The translations under genes and the position numbers were made by a program. A DNA stretch of 54,719 nt, taken from NCBI GenBank assembly GCA_012517325.1, contig JAAYVF010000116.1:1-54719 (forward strand), read 5' to 3'. Each line of letters starts with the position of its first letter. Position 1 is the stretch's first letter. Positions 1 through 8,075 of this stretch are shown here, one piece after another. The notes below the pieces were generated by a model. The model searched no databases and had not been told where the DNA came from. It saw nothing but the letters and a program-made list of their open reading frames with translations. Source of the DNA: Myxococcales bacterium. Its GTDB lineage: Bacteria; Lernaellota; Lernaellaia; Lernaellales; Lernaellaceae.

Positions 1-89
1 CAAAGCCCGATGCAAAACGGAAAATCGAAAGGGAACAACCAACTGGACGTGGGTCTATCAGGCCTCGGCTCCGAACTCTACGTAACCAA

Positions 90-122
90 GGGGACATTTT
101 TGCTGCACAGTTGAGGGGACAT
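90..122. repeat. Two GGGGACAT repeats, possible end of a mobile element
   Basis: The octamer GGGGACAT occurs at 90-97 and again at 115-122, 25 bases apart, in a gene-free stretch before lemA. Closely spaced copies of a GGGGACA-type motif are seen near the ends of some insertion sequences, so this may be the tail of an element lying left of the window. No transposase reading frame is present inside the window to confirm it. Bases 1-221 hold no gene that I can support. Confidence 0.3.
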
Positions 123-221
123 ATTGCCTAAGTATAAACAATCCGCGAAGCTTGACATCCCGGCCTCCGGCTTTATAGATGAAGAGAGATTTTCCCCTTC
201 TTCACGGAAAGGTGAACGCGC

Positions 222-818
222 ATGAGCATTTATTCGCGCCTGATCATCCTGGTCGCCGGCCTGTTCGTTCTCGCCGCGGTTCCCGGCTGCGGCTACAACC
301 GCCTCCAGGGAATGGACGAGGAAGTCAACGCCGCCTGGGCGGAAGTCCAGAACCAATACCAGCGCCGCTTCGACCTGATTCCCAACCTGGTCGAGACCGT
401 CAAGGGGTACGCGGCGCACGAGGCCGACACCCTGAAAGCCGTCACCGAGGCCCGCGCCAAGGTCGGCCAGACCCAGATCACTCCGGAAATGCTTTCGGAC
501 CCGGCGAAATTCCAGGAATTTCAAGCCGCGCAATCCGGCCTCACCCAGGCCCTCAGCCGCCTCATGGTCGTGGTCGAAAAATATCCCGACCTCAAGGCCA
601 ACACCAACTTCCTCGATCTGCAATCCCAGCTCGAGGGCACCGAAAACCGCATCACCGTCGCCCGCAAGCGCTACATCGACGCGGTCAAGGAATACAACAA
701 GATGGTCCGCTACTTCCCGACCAACCTGACGGCGAAATTCATTCTGCATCTGAAGACGAAAGAAACCTTCACCGTCGAGAACGAAGCGGCCAAGCAAGCC
801 CCGAAAGTCCAGTTCTGA
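222..818 (+). CDS. lemA: LemA family lipoprotein
   Basis: LemA family protein of 198 aa, the usual length. The N-terminus is a hydrophobic signal segment ending in VPGCGYN, the lipobox and Gly-Tyr-Asn context typical of LemA. It is followed by the family's conserved block with AWAEVQNQYQRRFDLIPNLV (about residues 38-57) and a long helical body. AAAGGTGA lies 7 bases before the ATG. It is the first gene of a lemA-TPM-TPM set, an arrangement found in many bacteria. LemA proteins are membrane or envelope anchored with the helical part outside the cytoplasm; the biochemical role is unknown. Confidence 0.93.
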   Translation: MSIYSRLIILVAGLFVLAAVPGCGYNRLQGMDEEVNAAWAEVQNQYQRRFDLIPNLVETVKGYAAHEADTLKAVTEARAKVGQTQITPEMLSDPAKFQEFQAAQSGLTQALSRLMVVVEKYPDLKANTNFLDLQSQLEGTENRITVARKRYIDAVKEYNKMVRYFPTNLTAKFILHLKTKETFTVENEAAKQAPKVQF

Positions 819-826
819 GGCCCGCC

Positions 827-1555
827 TTGCGCCGGCGCTTTTCCGTTTCGGCCTTCGCGCTGCTGGCCGGTCTGGCCCTGCTGTCGGGCGCGGCAATCGC
901 CCTGGCACAGGCAGCCGTGCCGGCGTTGCAAGGGCGCATCAACGATTACGCCGGCCTGCTGGAGGCCGGCCAACGCGAACAACTCGAACAAACCCTCGCC
1001 GCGTTCGAGCGCGACACCACCACCCAAATCGTGCTGCTGACGGTGCCTTCGCTGGAAGGCGAGGACATCGAAGGCTTTTCGATGCGCGTCGCCGAAGCGT
1101 GGAAGATCGGCCAAAAAAGCAAGAACAACGGGGTATTGCTGATCGTCGCGCCCAACGATCACCGGGTGCGTATCGAGGTCGGCTACGGCCTGGAAGGCCC
1201 GCTGACCGACGCGCAGTCGGCGCGGATCGTTCGCGAAGTGATCACTCCCGCTTTCCGCGACGGCAATTATTACGCGGGCATCGCCGGCGGCTTGAACGCC
1301 ATCATGCGGGCCACCCGCGGCGAGTTCGCCACGCCGACCGGAGCCGTCGGCCCGGGCGGCGTCAAGGAACTGACCTGCCGCCAGATGCTGAGCCTGCTGG
1401 CCGGATTGATCGTTCTGATCCTGCTGCTGTCCACCCGCACCGGCCGGTTCCTGCTGTTTGCGATGATGCTTTCCGGCCGCTCCTCGGGTAGCCGCGGCGG
1501 TTTCTCGGGCGGCGGAGGCGGCTTCGGAGGCGGCGGCGCCTCGGGTAGCTGGTAA
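827..1555 (+). CDS. TPM-domain (YgcG-type) membrane protein
   Basis: 242 aa starting at TTG 827, chosen because it lies 8 bases after the lemA stop and opens directly into an Arg-rich n-region and a hydrophobic signal segment (RRRFSVSAFALLAGLALL). The TPM domain covers about residues 35-170 and contains the family's motifs (INDYAGLL, TTQIVLLTVPSLEGEDIEGF, NNGVLLIVAPNDHRVRIEVGYG). A membrane helix (LLAGLIVLILLLS) and a Gly/Ser-rich tail ending in GGGGASGSW follow, as in YgcG-like proteins. The open frame continues upstream through lemA, but that part is out-of-frame shadow. TPM domains have been linked to phosphatase activity and to photosystem repair in plants; the bacterial role is open. Confidence 0.9.
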   Translation: MRRRFSVSAFALLAGLALLSGAAIALAQAAVPALQGRINDYAGLLEAGQREQLEQTLAAFERDTTTQIVLLTVPSLEGEDIEGFSMRVAEAWKIGQKSKNNGVLLIVAPNDHRVRIEVGYGLEGPLTDAQSARIVREVITPAFRDGNYYAGIAGGLNAIMRATRGEFATPTGAVGPGGVKELTCRQMLSLLAGLIVLILLLSTRTGRFLLFAMMLSGRSSGSRGGFSGGGGGFGGGGASGSW

Positions 1556-1570
1556 TCCAGGGGGAGGATG

Positions 1571-2197
1571 ATGAAGCGACTGACACCTGCCGAACAGGAA
1601 CGGATCACGGCGACCGTTCGCCGGGCGGAGCAATGGACCTCGGGCGAGATCGTTCCCCTGATCGTCGACGCGGCCGACCCATATCCCTCGGCCGATCTGC
1701 TCGGCGGGCTGGCCGGCCTGTTTCTCGTTTTGATCGTCTGGCTGTGGCTGCCGATCGCCTGGCAACCGTTGCCGGTGACCATCACCCTGCTAGCCGGCTT
1801 GCTGGCCGGCTGGTCCCTGACACATTTCACGCCGCCGCTCAAACGCGCCATTCTCGGCCCGCGCCTGGCAACCCAGGAAGTGTACCAGCGCGCGGTGCAG
1901 GCGTTTTTCGAACACGGCCTGATCAACACGCGCGATCGCACGGGAATCTTGATTCTAGTCGCATTGCTCGAACGGCGCGTGCAGGTGCTGGCCGACGCGG
2001 GAATTCATGCCAAAGTGCCGGACGGCACCTGGGACGAAGTGGTGCGGCTGGTGCTCGACGGCATTAAACGCGGCTCGCTGGCCGACGGTATGGCCGCGGC
2101 CATCGAACGGTGCGGCCAAATTCTAGCCAAGGATTTTCCCCGCCAACCCGACGATACGAACGAATTGCCCGACGAACCGATCCTCGAAAATCGCTGA
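1571..2197 (+). CDS. TPM-domain membrane protein
   Basis: Second TPM-like protein, 208 aa. Two ATG codons sit side by side at 1568 and 1571; GGGGAGG ends at 1567, so the second has the more workable spacing. The first part contains ASGEIV-like residues (TSGEIVPLIVDAA) of the TPM fold, interrupted by two membrane helices at about residues 45-63 and 67-85. The C-terminal half (TRDRTGILILVALLERRVQV, then VLADAGIHAKV) is the typical second half of this family, in which a LERRV-x-VLAD pattern recurs. It lies 15 bases after the first TPM gene and is surely co-transcribed with it. The function is likely tied to LemA in the envelope, by context only. Confidence 0.88.
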   Translation: MKRLTPAEQERITATVRRAEQWTSGEIVPLIVDAADPYPSADLLGGLAGLFLVLIVWLWLPIAWQPLPVTITLLAGLLAGWSLTHFTPPLKRAILGPRLATQEVYQRAVQAFFEHGLINTRDRTGILILVALLERRVQVLADAGIHAKVPDGTWDEVVRLVLDGIKRGSLADGMAAAIERCGQILAKDFPRQPDDTNELPDEPILENR

Positions 2198-2211
2198 CTT
2201 CATCGCCTCGG

Positions 2212-2245
2212 CAAAAAAAAAACAGAGCGGAAAAACCGCTCTGTT
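2212..2245 (-). terminator. Rho-independent terminator of the HU gene
   Basis: A perfect 10-bp stem, AACAGAGCGG (2221-2230) with CCGCTCTGTT (2236-2245), encloses a 5-base loop. Read on the minus strand it is followed by nine U (complement of the A run at 2212-2220). It lies 66 bases past the HU stop and in the convergent gap with the second TPM gene. Confidence 0.9.
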
Positions 2246-2310
2246 TCCTGGCAATCGCCTTTCCGGAAACCGCCACGGCCCGCTGGGCCGGAGGCGGCGA
2301 TCCGAAGCGC

Positions 2311-2613
2311 TTACTTCGCCGGCGGAATCACGGCATCTTTGAAGGCTTTGGACAAACGAGCCTTCGCCACGATCTTGGCGGGGATTTTAATCGTTTCGCC
2401 GGTTGCCGGGTTGCGGCCTTTGCGTGCCTTCCGCTTGGCTTTGGTCAGTTTGCCGATGCCGGGAAGGATGAATGCGCCGACTTTTTTGGTTTCGCCGGCG
2501 GCCAGTTTGGCCAGTTCATCGAAGAACAAATTGATGGTCTTCTTCGGCAGTTGGAACTTTTCGGCGAAGTACGTCGTCAATTGCGCCTTCGTCATGGGTT
2601 TCTTGTCCGCCAT
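2311..2613 (-). CDS. hup: HU/IHF family DNA-binding protein
   Basis: 100 aa histone-like DNA-bending protein. The opening helices (MTKAQLTTYFAEKFQLPKKT) and the DNA-binding arm are recognisable; the arm holds GRNPATGE, matching the strongly conserved GRNPxTG of HU, followed by IKIPAKIVAKARLSKAFKDAV. A short Lys/Arg-rich insertion (KLTKAKRKARKGR) before the arm adds positive charge. It is a single gene: a terminator follows it and a purine-rich ribosome site (AAAGGAGAAG on the minus strand, 2618-2627) precedes its ATG. The HU or IHF subunit cannot be told from sequence alone. It should coat and bend the chromosome. Confidence 0.95.
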   Translation of the reverse strand: MADKKPMTKAQLTTYFAEKFQLPKKTINLFFDELAKLAAGETKKVGAFILPGIGKLTKAKRKARKGRNPATGETIKIPAKIVAKARLSKAFKDAVIPPAK

Positions 2614-2937
2614 GTCTCTTCTCCTTTTTACTTGGGGGGTTAATTTTCGGATATCATTTTTCCCGCGCGCAGGTCAAGGAAAATCTTCATCGTCAATGCG
2701 ATTTTCCCTTGTCTGATGGGGCGTCGAGCGTTTTCGTCGCCGCGAAGCCCCGTCAAACAAGGCTTTTGGCGTCGCCCAAATCGCCGCCAAACCGGCCGGC
2801 CGCCGCCAAGCCCCACCGCTGGGGCGTCCTCGCGAGTTGGCTTACCGCGTCCGACCGGCGGGCAAAGCCGGAGCGCGCAACGCATCGGTCTGACGAATGA
2901 TCGAGGGAAATGCGGGCTGGACGGCGGAGGGCGCGGC
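2614..2937. other. Gene-free stretch between HU and the TetR gene
   Basis: 324 bases. The part near 2640-2700 must hold the HU promoter but I see no clear -35/-10 pair. The rest is GC-rich, with only short overlapping frames that lack ribosome sites or recognisable protein character. Confidence 0.5.
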
Positions 2938-3585
2938 CTAGTTCGCGCTGTACAGCCACTTGAGGCTGATCAGCAGGCGCTTGATGAGCCGCCGGTCGCC
3001 GTCGTCGTCCATGGGAATCTCGGGGTAGTAATTTTTGGATCGCGCCTTGAACATCGGGTGATAGCGCCGCGCCAGCAGGAAGCGCGTGAACAACTGAAAA
3101 TGCAGGGCCATGGTGGAAACATCGACGTCGTCGCGCAGCGCGCCTTCCTGCACGCCGGAAAGCACCAGGTTCTGGAAGAACAGGGCGGCCCGGCCCTCGA
3201 AGCGATCGAAGGTCGCCTGCGTCAGGTCGGCCAAACCGCTGGCGCTGAGGCTTTTGTAAACCTCGAAAAACGCCTGGTATTGAAAACCGCGGCGCGTCGC
3301 GACATCCAACAGATACTCGACCCGATCCCAAAACGGCTGGTCCATTTTACCGACTTCGATGTAGGTCTGGCTGAAATACTGAATCGCCCGGCCGAGCACC
3401 GCCGCGATCAGATCCTTCTCGTCGTCGAAATACCGCTCGACCATCTCGGCGCCGATATTCAACCGTTCCGCGACTTCCTTGAGCGTGGCATAGCGCAAGC
3501 CATGATCGCGCAACGTCTCGGCCGCCGCCATTAAAATCTTGTCCTGGGCGACTTCCGGCAGTTGAAAAAATATGTCTTTCGGCAC
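2938..3585 (-). CDS. TetR/AcrR family transcriptional regulator
   Basis: 215 aa from GTG 3585, preferred over an ATG 42 bases upstream because AGAGGAG lies 6 bases before it and the protein then begins at a normal TetR position. The N-terminal helix-turn-helix is at about residues 10-60 (DKILMAAAETLRDHGLRYAT, then LKEVAERLNIGAEMVERYF-DDEKDLI), matching the family pattern in which the recognition helix is followed by a Tyr-Phe and a charged turn. The rest is a helical ligand or dimer domain that I cannot assign to a ligand. It is monocistronic on the minus strand. TetR proteins usually repress a neighbour, but no obvious partner is divergent to it here. Confidence 0.88.
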   Translation of the reverse strand: MPKDIFFQLPEVAQDKILMAAAETLRDHGLRYATLKEVAERLNIGAEMVERYFDDEKDLIAAVLGRAIQYFSQTYIEVGKMDQPFWDRVEYLLDVATRRGFQYQAFFEVYKSLSASGLADLTQATFDRFEGRAALFFQNLVLSGVQEGALRDDVDVSTMALHFQLFTRFLLARRYHPMFKARSKNYYPEIPMDDDGDRRLIKRLLISLKWLYSAN

Positions 3586-3686
3586 GATCCGCTCCTCTGT
3601 CGCGCGGGCAGCCGTCGCCCGCTTCATCCATCAACTTCCCGTCCGTCCTCCCCGGTATCCGCTGGCGGATTTTTTTCTGCCGCCGC

Positions 3687-4355
3687 TCACTCGGCCGGCG
3701 GTTCCTCCACCGCCGCCGTAGCGGGTTCCGCTTCGTTTTGCTGTGCTGCGGGCAACTCGCGCGGATGATCCTTGATCGTCGCCAACAGAATCAATTCCCA
3801 CAGATTGTTGTCTTCCAAAGGCGCCTCGGTCGGCGTCAGGGCGACCCGCTGGCTTTGCGCCAGCAGGTGTCCGGCCAGTACGGCCCGATATTCCTTTTTG
3901 AAGCCTTTTTTGGTGAGAATCAGCTTTTTAAAAACGCGTTCGCAGCGATCCTGAAATTCCTCGGTGACCAGATCCTTGAGGATGGCGCGCCGTTTATCGC
4001 GCCAGAAATCGGCGTGTTTCTCGTCGTACGCCGGATAATCGTCGGCTTTCGCGTAGGCATCGGCAAGCGGTTCGCGTTCGGCCGCCAGATCGAATTTGGC
4101 GTAAACCTCGTCGGGATTGTATCGCAGGGCTTTGAGGTCTTCCTCGACCCGCATGAGCCCGGCGAGCGCCACGATGTTCTTGACGAAGTTCTGCATGTTG
4201 CCGAACTCGCTGAGCATCTGGTGTTGGACGGCATTCTCGGACAGCGCGACGCCCGACTTGGTCGCGGCCTTGTGCCGTTCCCGACTTTTCGCGTGCGCTT
4301 TCATTGCCTTGCGCGCCCGCTTCTGCGCCGCTTGTTTCGTGGTTTTTTTCGCCAT
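3687..4355 (-). CDS. Unknown protein with lysine-rich N-terminus
   Basis: 222 aa, not recognised. GAGG sits 6 bases before the ATG. The first 35 residues are strongly basic (repeated KK, KR and KAHAKSRERHK), as in a nucleic-acid-binding tail. Residues about 40-200 look helical and soluble, with two acidic-aromatic stretches (DAYAKADDYPAYDEKHADFW and EDNNLWELILLATIKDHP). The last 25 residues are Ala/Glu/Pro-rich. There is no signal peptide or membrane helix. It lies between the TetR gene and the FG-GAP lipoprotein gene, all on the minus strand but separated by about 80-100 bases. The basic tail suggests a cytoplasmic nucleic-acid-associated role, by inference only. Confidence 0.7.
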   Translation of the reverse strand: MAKKTTKQAAQKRARKAMKAHAKSRERHKAATKSGVALSENAVQHQMLSEFGNMQNFVKNIVALAGLMRVEEDLKALRYNPDEVYAKFDLAAEREPLADAYAKADDYPAYDEKHADFWRDKRRAILKDLVTEEFQDRCERVFKKLILTKKGFKKEYRAVLAGHLLAQSQRVALTPTEAPLEDNNLWELILLATIKDHPRELPAAQQNEAEPATAAVEEPPAE

Positions 4356-4435
4356 GAATCGCCTCGTTTTTCACCTGATAGACAGAGAATATCTATCACA
4401 ACCGACAATTTTTCGAAAGCGGGACCGACTTCGCG

Positions 4436-6727
4436 TTACTGAACGTCGGGACTGCCTTCCGTTAAAACAATTAATTGATCGGCATTTACTCCGGTCCAGG
4501 TCTCGGTTTCGCCGCCCGGCCATTGCACTTCAATCGTATCCGCCACCGCTTCCTGGGCCAACCCGAAGTGCTGGGTGAACATCGGCGTGGCGCCGAAATG
4601 GCCGCGCGGACCCTGCACGTAGCGCACCTGCGTCAGGTCGCCGGCGGTGACCGTGATTCGAGCGCCGATGGCGTCGTGGTTGGCGTTGACGCCCACCAGC
4701 TTGACTTCCAACCAGTTGTTCTGATTGCCGATCTCGTTGCGGAACAGCCGGACGCCGCCGCCGTCGCCGTTGAAGGATTCCAGCAGATCCATGTCGCCGT
4801 CGCCGTCGAAATCGCCCCAGGCGTTGCCGGTGCCGGCGTGGACTTCGACGCCGGCCCAGTAGGTGATGTCCGCCAGCGTGCCGTCGGCCTGTTGCTCGTA
4901 CAACCGCGGATAGTGGCCGGAATAAAGGCTCGACATGAACAGGTCGAGCCGCCCGTCGTTGTTGTAGTCGACAAAGCTCGGGTCGACGTCGCCCTCGTCG
5001 GGCACGTAACCCGCGGCGTCGGTCTTGTCCTCGTAAACGTAGTCCGGCGCGCCGCCGCTGATCTTGAAGGCCGAGGTGCCGGTGGACGGCTGGTAGCGCG
5101 GATGGGCGATCGCCGACTGGATGTAGTCGAGGTTGCCGTCGTTGTTGTAATCGCCGAAATCGGCGCCGAAGTTGATCGCGCCGCCGTACGGATAGGACCG
5201 CTGCAGGTTCTTGTCGCGGGCCACGTCCTTGAAGGTGCCGTCGCCCTGGTTTTCCCAGACGTAGTTGTCGTTGCCGCCGTAATTGCACGACATCACGTCA
5301 TACCGGCCGTCGTTGTTGAAGTCGACCCAGGTCACCCCGTAGCTCGGCAGCGGGATCTCGTCGTTGATGCCGGCGGCATCCGTCACGTCGGCATAAGTGC
5401 CGTCGCCTTCGTTGTGGAACAGGTGGTCCGGGTAATAGGGCCCGTAAGGATAGTTGGTCATCCAGCAGGCGACGTAGAGGTCGAGGTTGCCGTCGTTGTC
5501 GTAGTCGCCGAAGCCGCCGGAGCTGTAGTACGACAGCTCCTCCAGACCCGTCGTCGTGGTCACCTCGGTGAACACGCCGTCGCCGTCGTTCAGGAAGAGG
5601 GCGTTGTGCGTATCGTCGTCGGCTTTCACCGATTCCGTCAACGCGAGGGTATCGTTATCGTCGTCGTTGTCGTCGTCGTCGTCGTCATCGTCGTCGCTCG
5701 CCCAGACGTCGATCGTCACCATGGAGATCAAATCCTTGTCGCCGTCGTTGTCGTAGTCGGCCAGGAGGGTCACGCCGCTCTTCGACACCTGATTCAAGCC
5801 GGATTCGACGGTCAGGTTGGAGAAAGTGCCGTCGCCGTTGTTGCGGTAATAGAACACGTTGTTCGGCGTGTTGGTGGTATCGAGCTTGGTCAGCACGATG
5901 TCCTGCAGGCCGTCGCCGTCCACGTCGACCCAGGCGGTGCGGTGCTGGCCGGTCACGTCGATGCCGGCGGCGGTGGTGACGTCGGTGAAGTACGGATCGC
6001 CCTCGCGCTCGCAGAAATGCCGGCCTTCGAGGCGGATCATGTAGTAGCGGCCGATGGCGCCCCAGCGGTCGCCGTACTGCGCGTAAAAGTCGGGCGTGTA
6101 ATACCGGCATTGATAGTAAGGATCGTCGGCGTAGCTGTAGTACAGCAGGGGCAGGCCGTCGTCCGATAGGTGTTCGTAAGCGACCCAGACCTTGGTGCCG
6201 GGCATGAACAGCAGGTTCTGATCGGTGACGTCCACCGTCACCCACCCGCCGTCCTTTTTCACCTCGACCTCGACAGGCGTCATCAGTTCGACCGTGGGGA
6301 TGAAATCGGTCCAGGGAATGTACTTCGGCACCGAACCCAGGTAATCGGCATACAGGTGGATGCGCGCCGTGCCCTTGCCTTCCTTGAAGTGCAGCTTGAT
6401 TTTCTGCAGGTGGTAGGGCGCCTGGAACTTGAACTGCATGGCTTCGACGTCGCCGGTCACAAAATCGCGTTTGGCGAGAAACGGCTCGTCGTCCTTGCGG
6501 TACTCGAAGTCCGTCCCGACGCAGCGATTCTGATTCTCCGGGCATTGAGCGGCATACAGATCCTTGATCGGGTCGCCGCAGGCGCTCGACGAATCGTCAT
6601 CGTCGGTCGGGCTGCCGTCGTCATCGTTGTCGTTGTCGTTGTTGTCGTCGTCGTCGCCTTGGTCGCAAGCCGCCAAAAACGCCGCCGACACCAGGATCAT
6701 CAGGACCAACCAACCCCATTTCGGCAT
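4436..6727 (-). CDS. FG-GAP/VCBS repeat lipoprotein with ASPIC/UnbV C-terminal domain (CRTAC1-like)
   Basis: 763 aa surface or periplasmic lipoprotein; GGAGG lies 6 bases before ATG. The signal peptide ends in LAAC. The mature protein begins with an Asp/Asn run (about residues 22-47), then a beta-rich domain with conserved Cys and Tyr (50-245). FG-GAP/VCBS repeats follow, each with a Ca-binding type motif such as DVDGDGLQD, DYDNDGDKD, DYDNDGNLD, DFNNDGRYD, DYNNDGNLD, DYNNDGRLD and DFDGDGDMD (about 265-670). The ASPIC/UnbV domain at the end holds GARITV, the RGHFGATPMFTQHFGL region and IEVQWPGG. A second Asp run interrupts the repeats at about residues 344-360. The fold is a beta-propeller; the role is probably adhesion or extracellular binding, which is inference. 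Confidence 0.92.
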   Translation of the reverse strand: MPKWGWLVLMILVSAAFLAACDQGDDDDNNDNDNDDDGSPTDDDDSSSACGDPIKDLYAAQCPENQNRCVGTDFEYRKDDEPFLAKRDFVTGDVEAMQFKFQAPYHLQKIKLHFKEGKGTARIHLYADYLGSVPKYIPWTDFIPTVELMTPVEVEVKKDGGWVTVDVTDQNLLFMPGTKVWVAYEHLSDDGLPLLYYSYADDPYYQCRYYTPDFYAQYGDRWGAIGRYYMIRLEGRHFCEREGDPYFTDVTTAAGIDVTGQHRTAWVDVDGDGLQDIVLTKLDTTNTPNNVFYYRNNGDGTFSNLTVESGLNQVSKSGVTLLADYDNDGDKDLISMVTIDVWASDDDDDDDDDNDDDNDTLALTESVKADDDTHNALFLNDGDGVFTEVTTTTGLEELSYYSSGGFGDYDNDGNLDLYVACWMTNYPYGPYYPDHLFHNEGDGTYADVTDAAGINDEIPLPSYGVTWVDFNNDGRYDVMSCNYGGNDNYVWENQGDGTFKDVARDKNLQRSYPYGGAINFGADFGDYNNDGNLDYIQSAIAHPRYQPSTGTSAFKISGGAPDYVYEDKTDAAGYVPDEGDVDPSFVDYNNDGRLDLFMSSLYSGHYPRLYEQQADGTLADITYWAGVEVHAGTGNAWGDFDGDGDMDLLESFNGDGGGVRLFRNEIGNQNNWLEVKLVGVNANHDAIGARITVTAGDLTQVRYVQGPRGHFGATPMFTQHFGLAQEAVADTIEVQWPGGETETWTGVNADQLIVLTEGSPDVQ

Positions 6728-6850
6728 GAGAAACCTCCGTCGGAAAAAACCGTCGCCAGATTAGCATGAACAACGCTTTTCACAAGCCTCCGCTCGTTCT
6801 ATCTTGGGTCGACCGCCATTCGTCGCGCACCGCATTAAGGAGACGAAAAC

Positions 6851-7846
6851 ATGAAAGCGATCCGCTTGCCTCAAACGGGCGACGCCGAACTGTTGGAACT
6901 GATCGACCGGCCGATCCCCGACCCGGGACCGCACGATCTACGCCTGCGCGTCATGGCCGCCGGCGTCAATTACGCCGACGTCCTGGTGCGGCGCGGCCTC
7001 TACCAACCGATGCCGGACATGCCCGCCTACCCGGGCCTCGAGGTCGCGGGAACGGTCGATGCCGTCGGCGACCGGGTGACGCGCTTTCGCCCCGGCGACC
7101 GCGTGGTCGCCAACGTCCCGGCCGGCGGCTATGCGCAATACGCCCTGACCCGGGAGGCGATGGCCGCCGCGCTACCGGACGATATCGACTTCGACCTCGC
7201 GGCCGGCCTGCCGGTCGCCGGCATGACCGCCTATCACCTGACGCACACCGTGGCGGCGCCGGAGCCGGGACAGTTCGTCGTCGATTATGCCGCCGCCGGC
7301 GCGGTGGGCAGCGTGGTGATCGGCCTGGCCAAAACGCGCGGCGCCCGGGTGATCGCCTTGGTCGGATCGGCGGAAAAAGCGGCGCGGGCCCTGGAACTGG
7401 GCGCCGACTGGGCGATCGATTATCGCGCCGAGACCGACGTGCCGGCGCGGGTACGCGAGTTGACCGCCGGGCACGGCGCGGACGTGATCTACGATTCGGT
7501 TTTCGGCGCGGCGGCCCACGACGACCTGGCGATGGCGGCGCCCCGCGCGCGGATCGTCTGGTACGGCATCGCCGGTGGTTTGCCCAACTCGAAAAAGCTG
7601 CTGGCCGCGATGCTGCGCCGCTTTACGGATTCACCGACGATGTCGCTCTATCATTTGATTTCCTCGCTGCGCTTCGACGCCGCCCGCCACGCCGCGGGCT
7701 GGCCGGAACTCTTCGCCGCCCTGCGGTCCGGGCGGGCGCGCCTGCCGCTCGCCGGCGTCTATCCGCTGGCCGAGGCGGCGCGCGCCCATCGCAAGTTGGA
7801 AAGCCGGGCGACGATGGGCAAACTGGTGCTGCGGCCGTGGGACTGA
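6851..7846 (+). CDS. NADPH:quinone oxidoreductase family protein (MDR superfamily)
   Basis: 331 aa medium-chain dehydrogenase/reductase with no structural or catalytic zinc cysteines, hence the quinone-oxidoreductase (zeta-crystallin-like) branch. The GroES-like domain (about 1-120) carries AAGVNYADVLVRRGLY and PYPG-type residues (MPAYPGLEVAGTVDAVG). The Rossmann domain begins around 140 with a modified glycine motif (AAAGAVGSVVIGLAK), then ELGADWAIDYR and the GHGADVIYDSVFG stretch typical of the family. AAGGAGA precedes the ATG by 7 bases. It would reduce quinones or enones with NADPH in the cytoplasm. The last line of the protein (GKLVLRPWD) also matches the family. Confidence 0.92.
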   Translation: MKAIRLPQTGDAELLELIDRPIPDPGPHDLRLRVMAAGVNYADVLVRRGLYQPMPDMPAYPGLEVAGTVDAVGDRVTRFRPGDRVVANVPAGGYAQYALTREAMAAALPDDIDFDLAAGLPVAGMTAYHLTHTVAAPEPGQFVVDYAAAGAVGSVVIGLAKTRGARVIALVGSAEKAARALELGADWAIDYRAETDVPARVRELTAGHGADVIYDSVFGAAAHDDLAMAAPRARIVWYGIAGGLPNSKKLLAAMLRRFTDSPTMSLYHLISSLRFDAARHAAGWPELFAALRSGRARLPLAGVYPLAEAARAHRKLESRATMGKLVLRPWD

Positions 7847-7975
7847 TCGGGAGACAATTGTTTCAATTGTTGTTCCGGCTGACCGACCAGCGAAAGGAAC
7901 AACAGCTAAAAACCCTTTTAATTACCGGCATTCCAAGCGGTCGAGGCGCTCCCGGGGAAATGCTCCAATTTTTGT

Positions 7976-7981
7976 TATAAT
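7976..7981 (+). promoter_or_regulatory. Candidate -10 box (TATAAT)
   Basis: A consensus TATAAT lies 95 bases upstream of the SCP2-like gene in an AT-richer gap (7847-8075). I see no convincing TTGACA 16-18 bases before it. The same gap holds a 7-bp stem ACAATTG/CAATTGT at 7854-7870 and GTTGTTCC/GGAACAAC arms just after it, which may end the preceding transcript. Confidence 0.35.
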
Positions 7982-8075
7982 CCGGCTGGAAAGCCGCCGC
8001 GTTGTTTGCTAGTATAGGGGCACTTTGGCTCAGGCTAGTTCCGTCGATTACCCTCTAGACAAGGAGAAGGCGCGC

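Noticed and set aside
4475-6169. 564-codon plus-strand frame opposite the FG-GAP lipoprotein gene
   Set aside because: The product is a Val/Ala/His-rich shadow of the Asp/Gly-rich sense strand, where repeated GAC codons read as Val antisense. No ribosome site and no domain.
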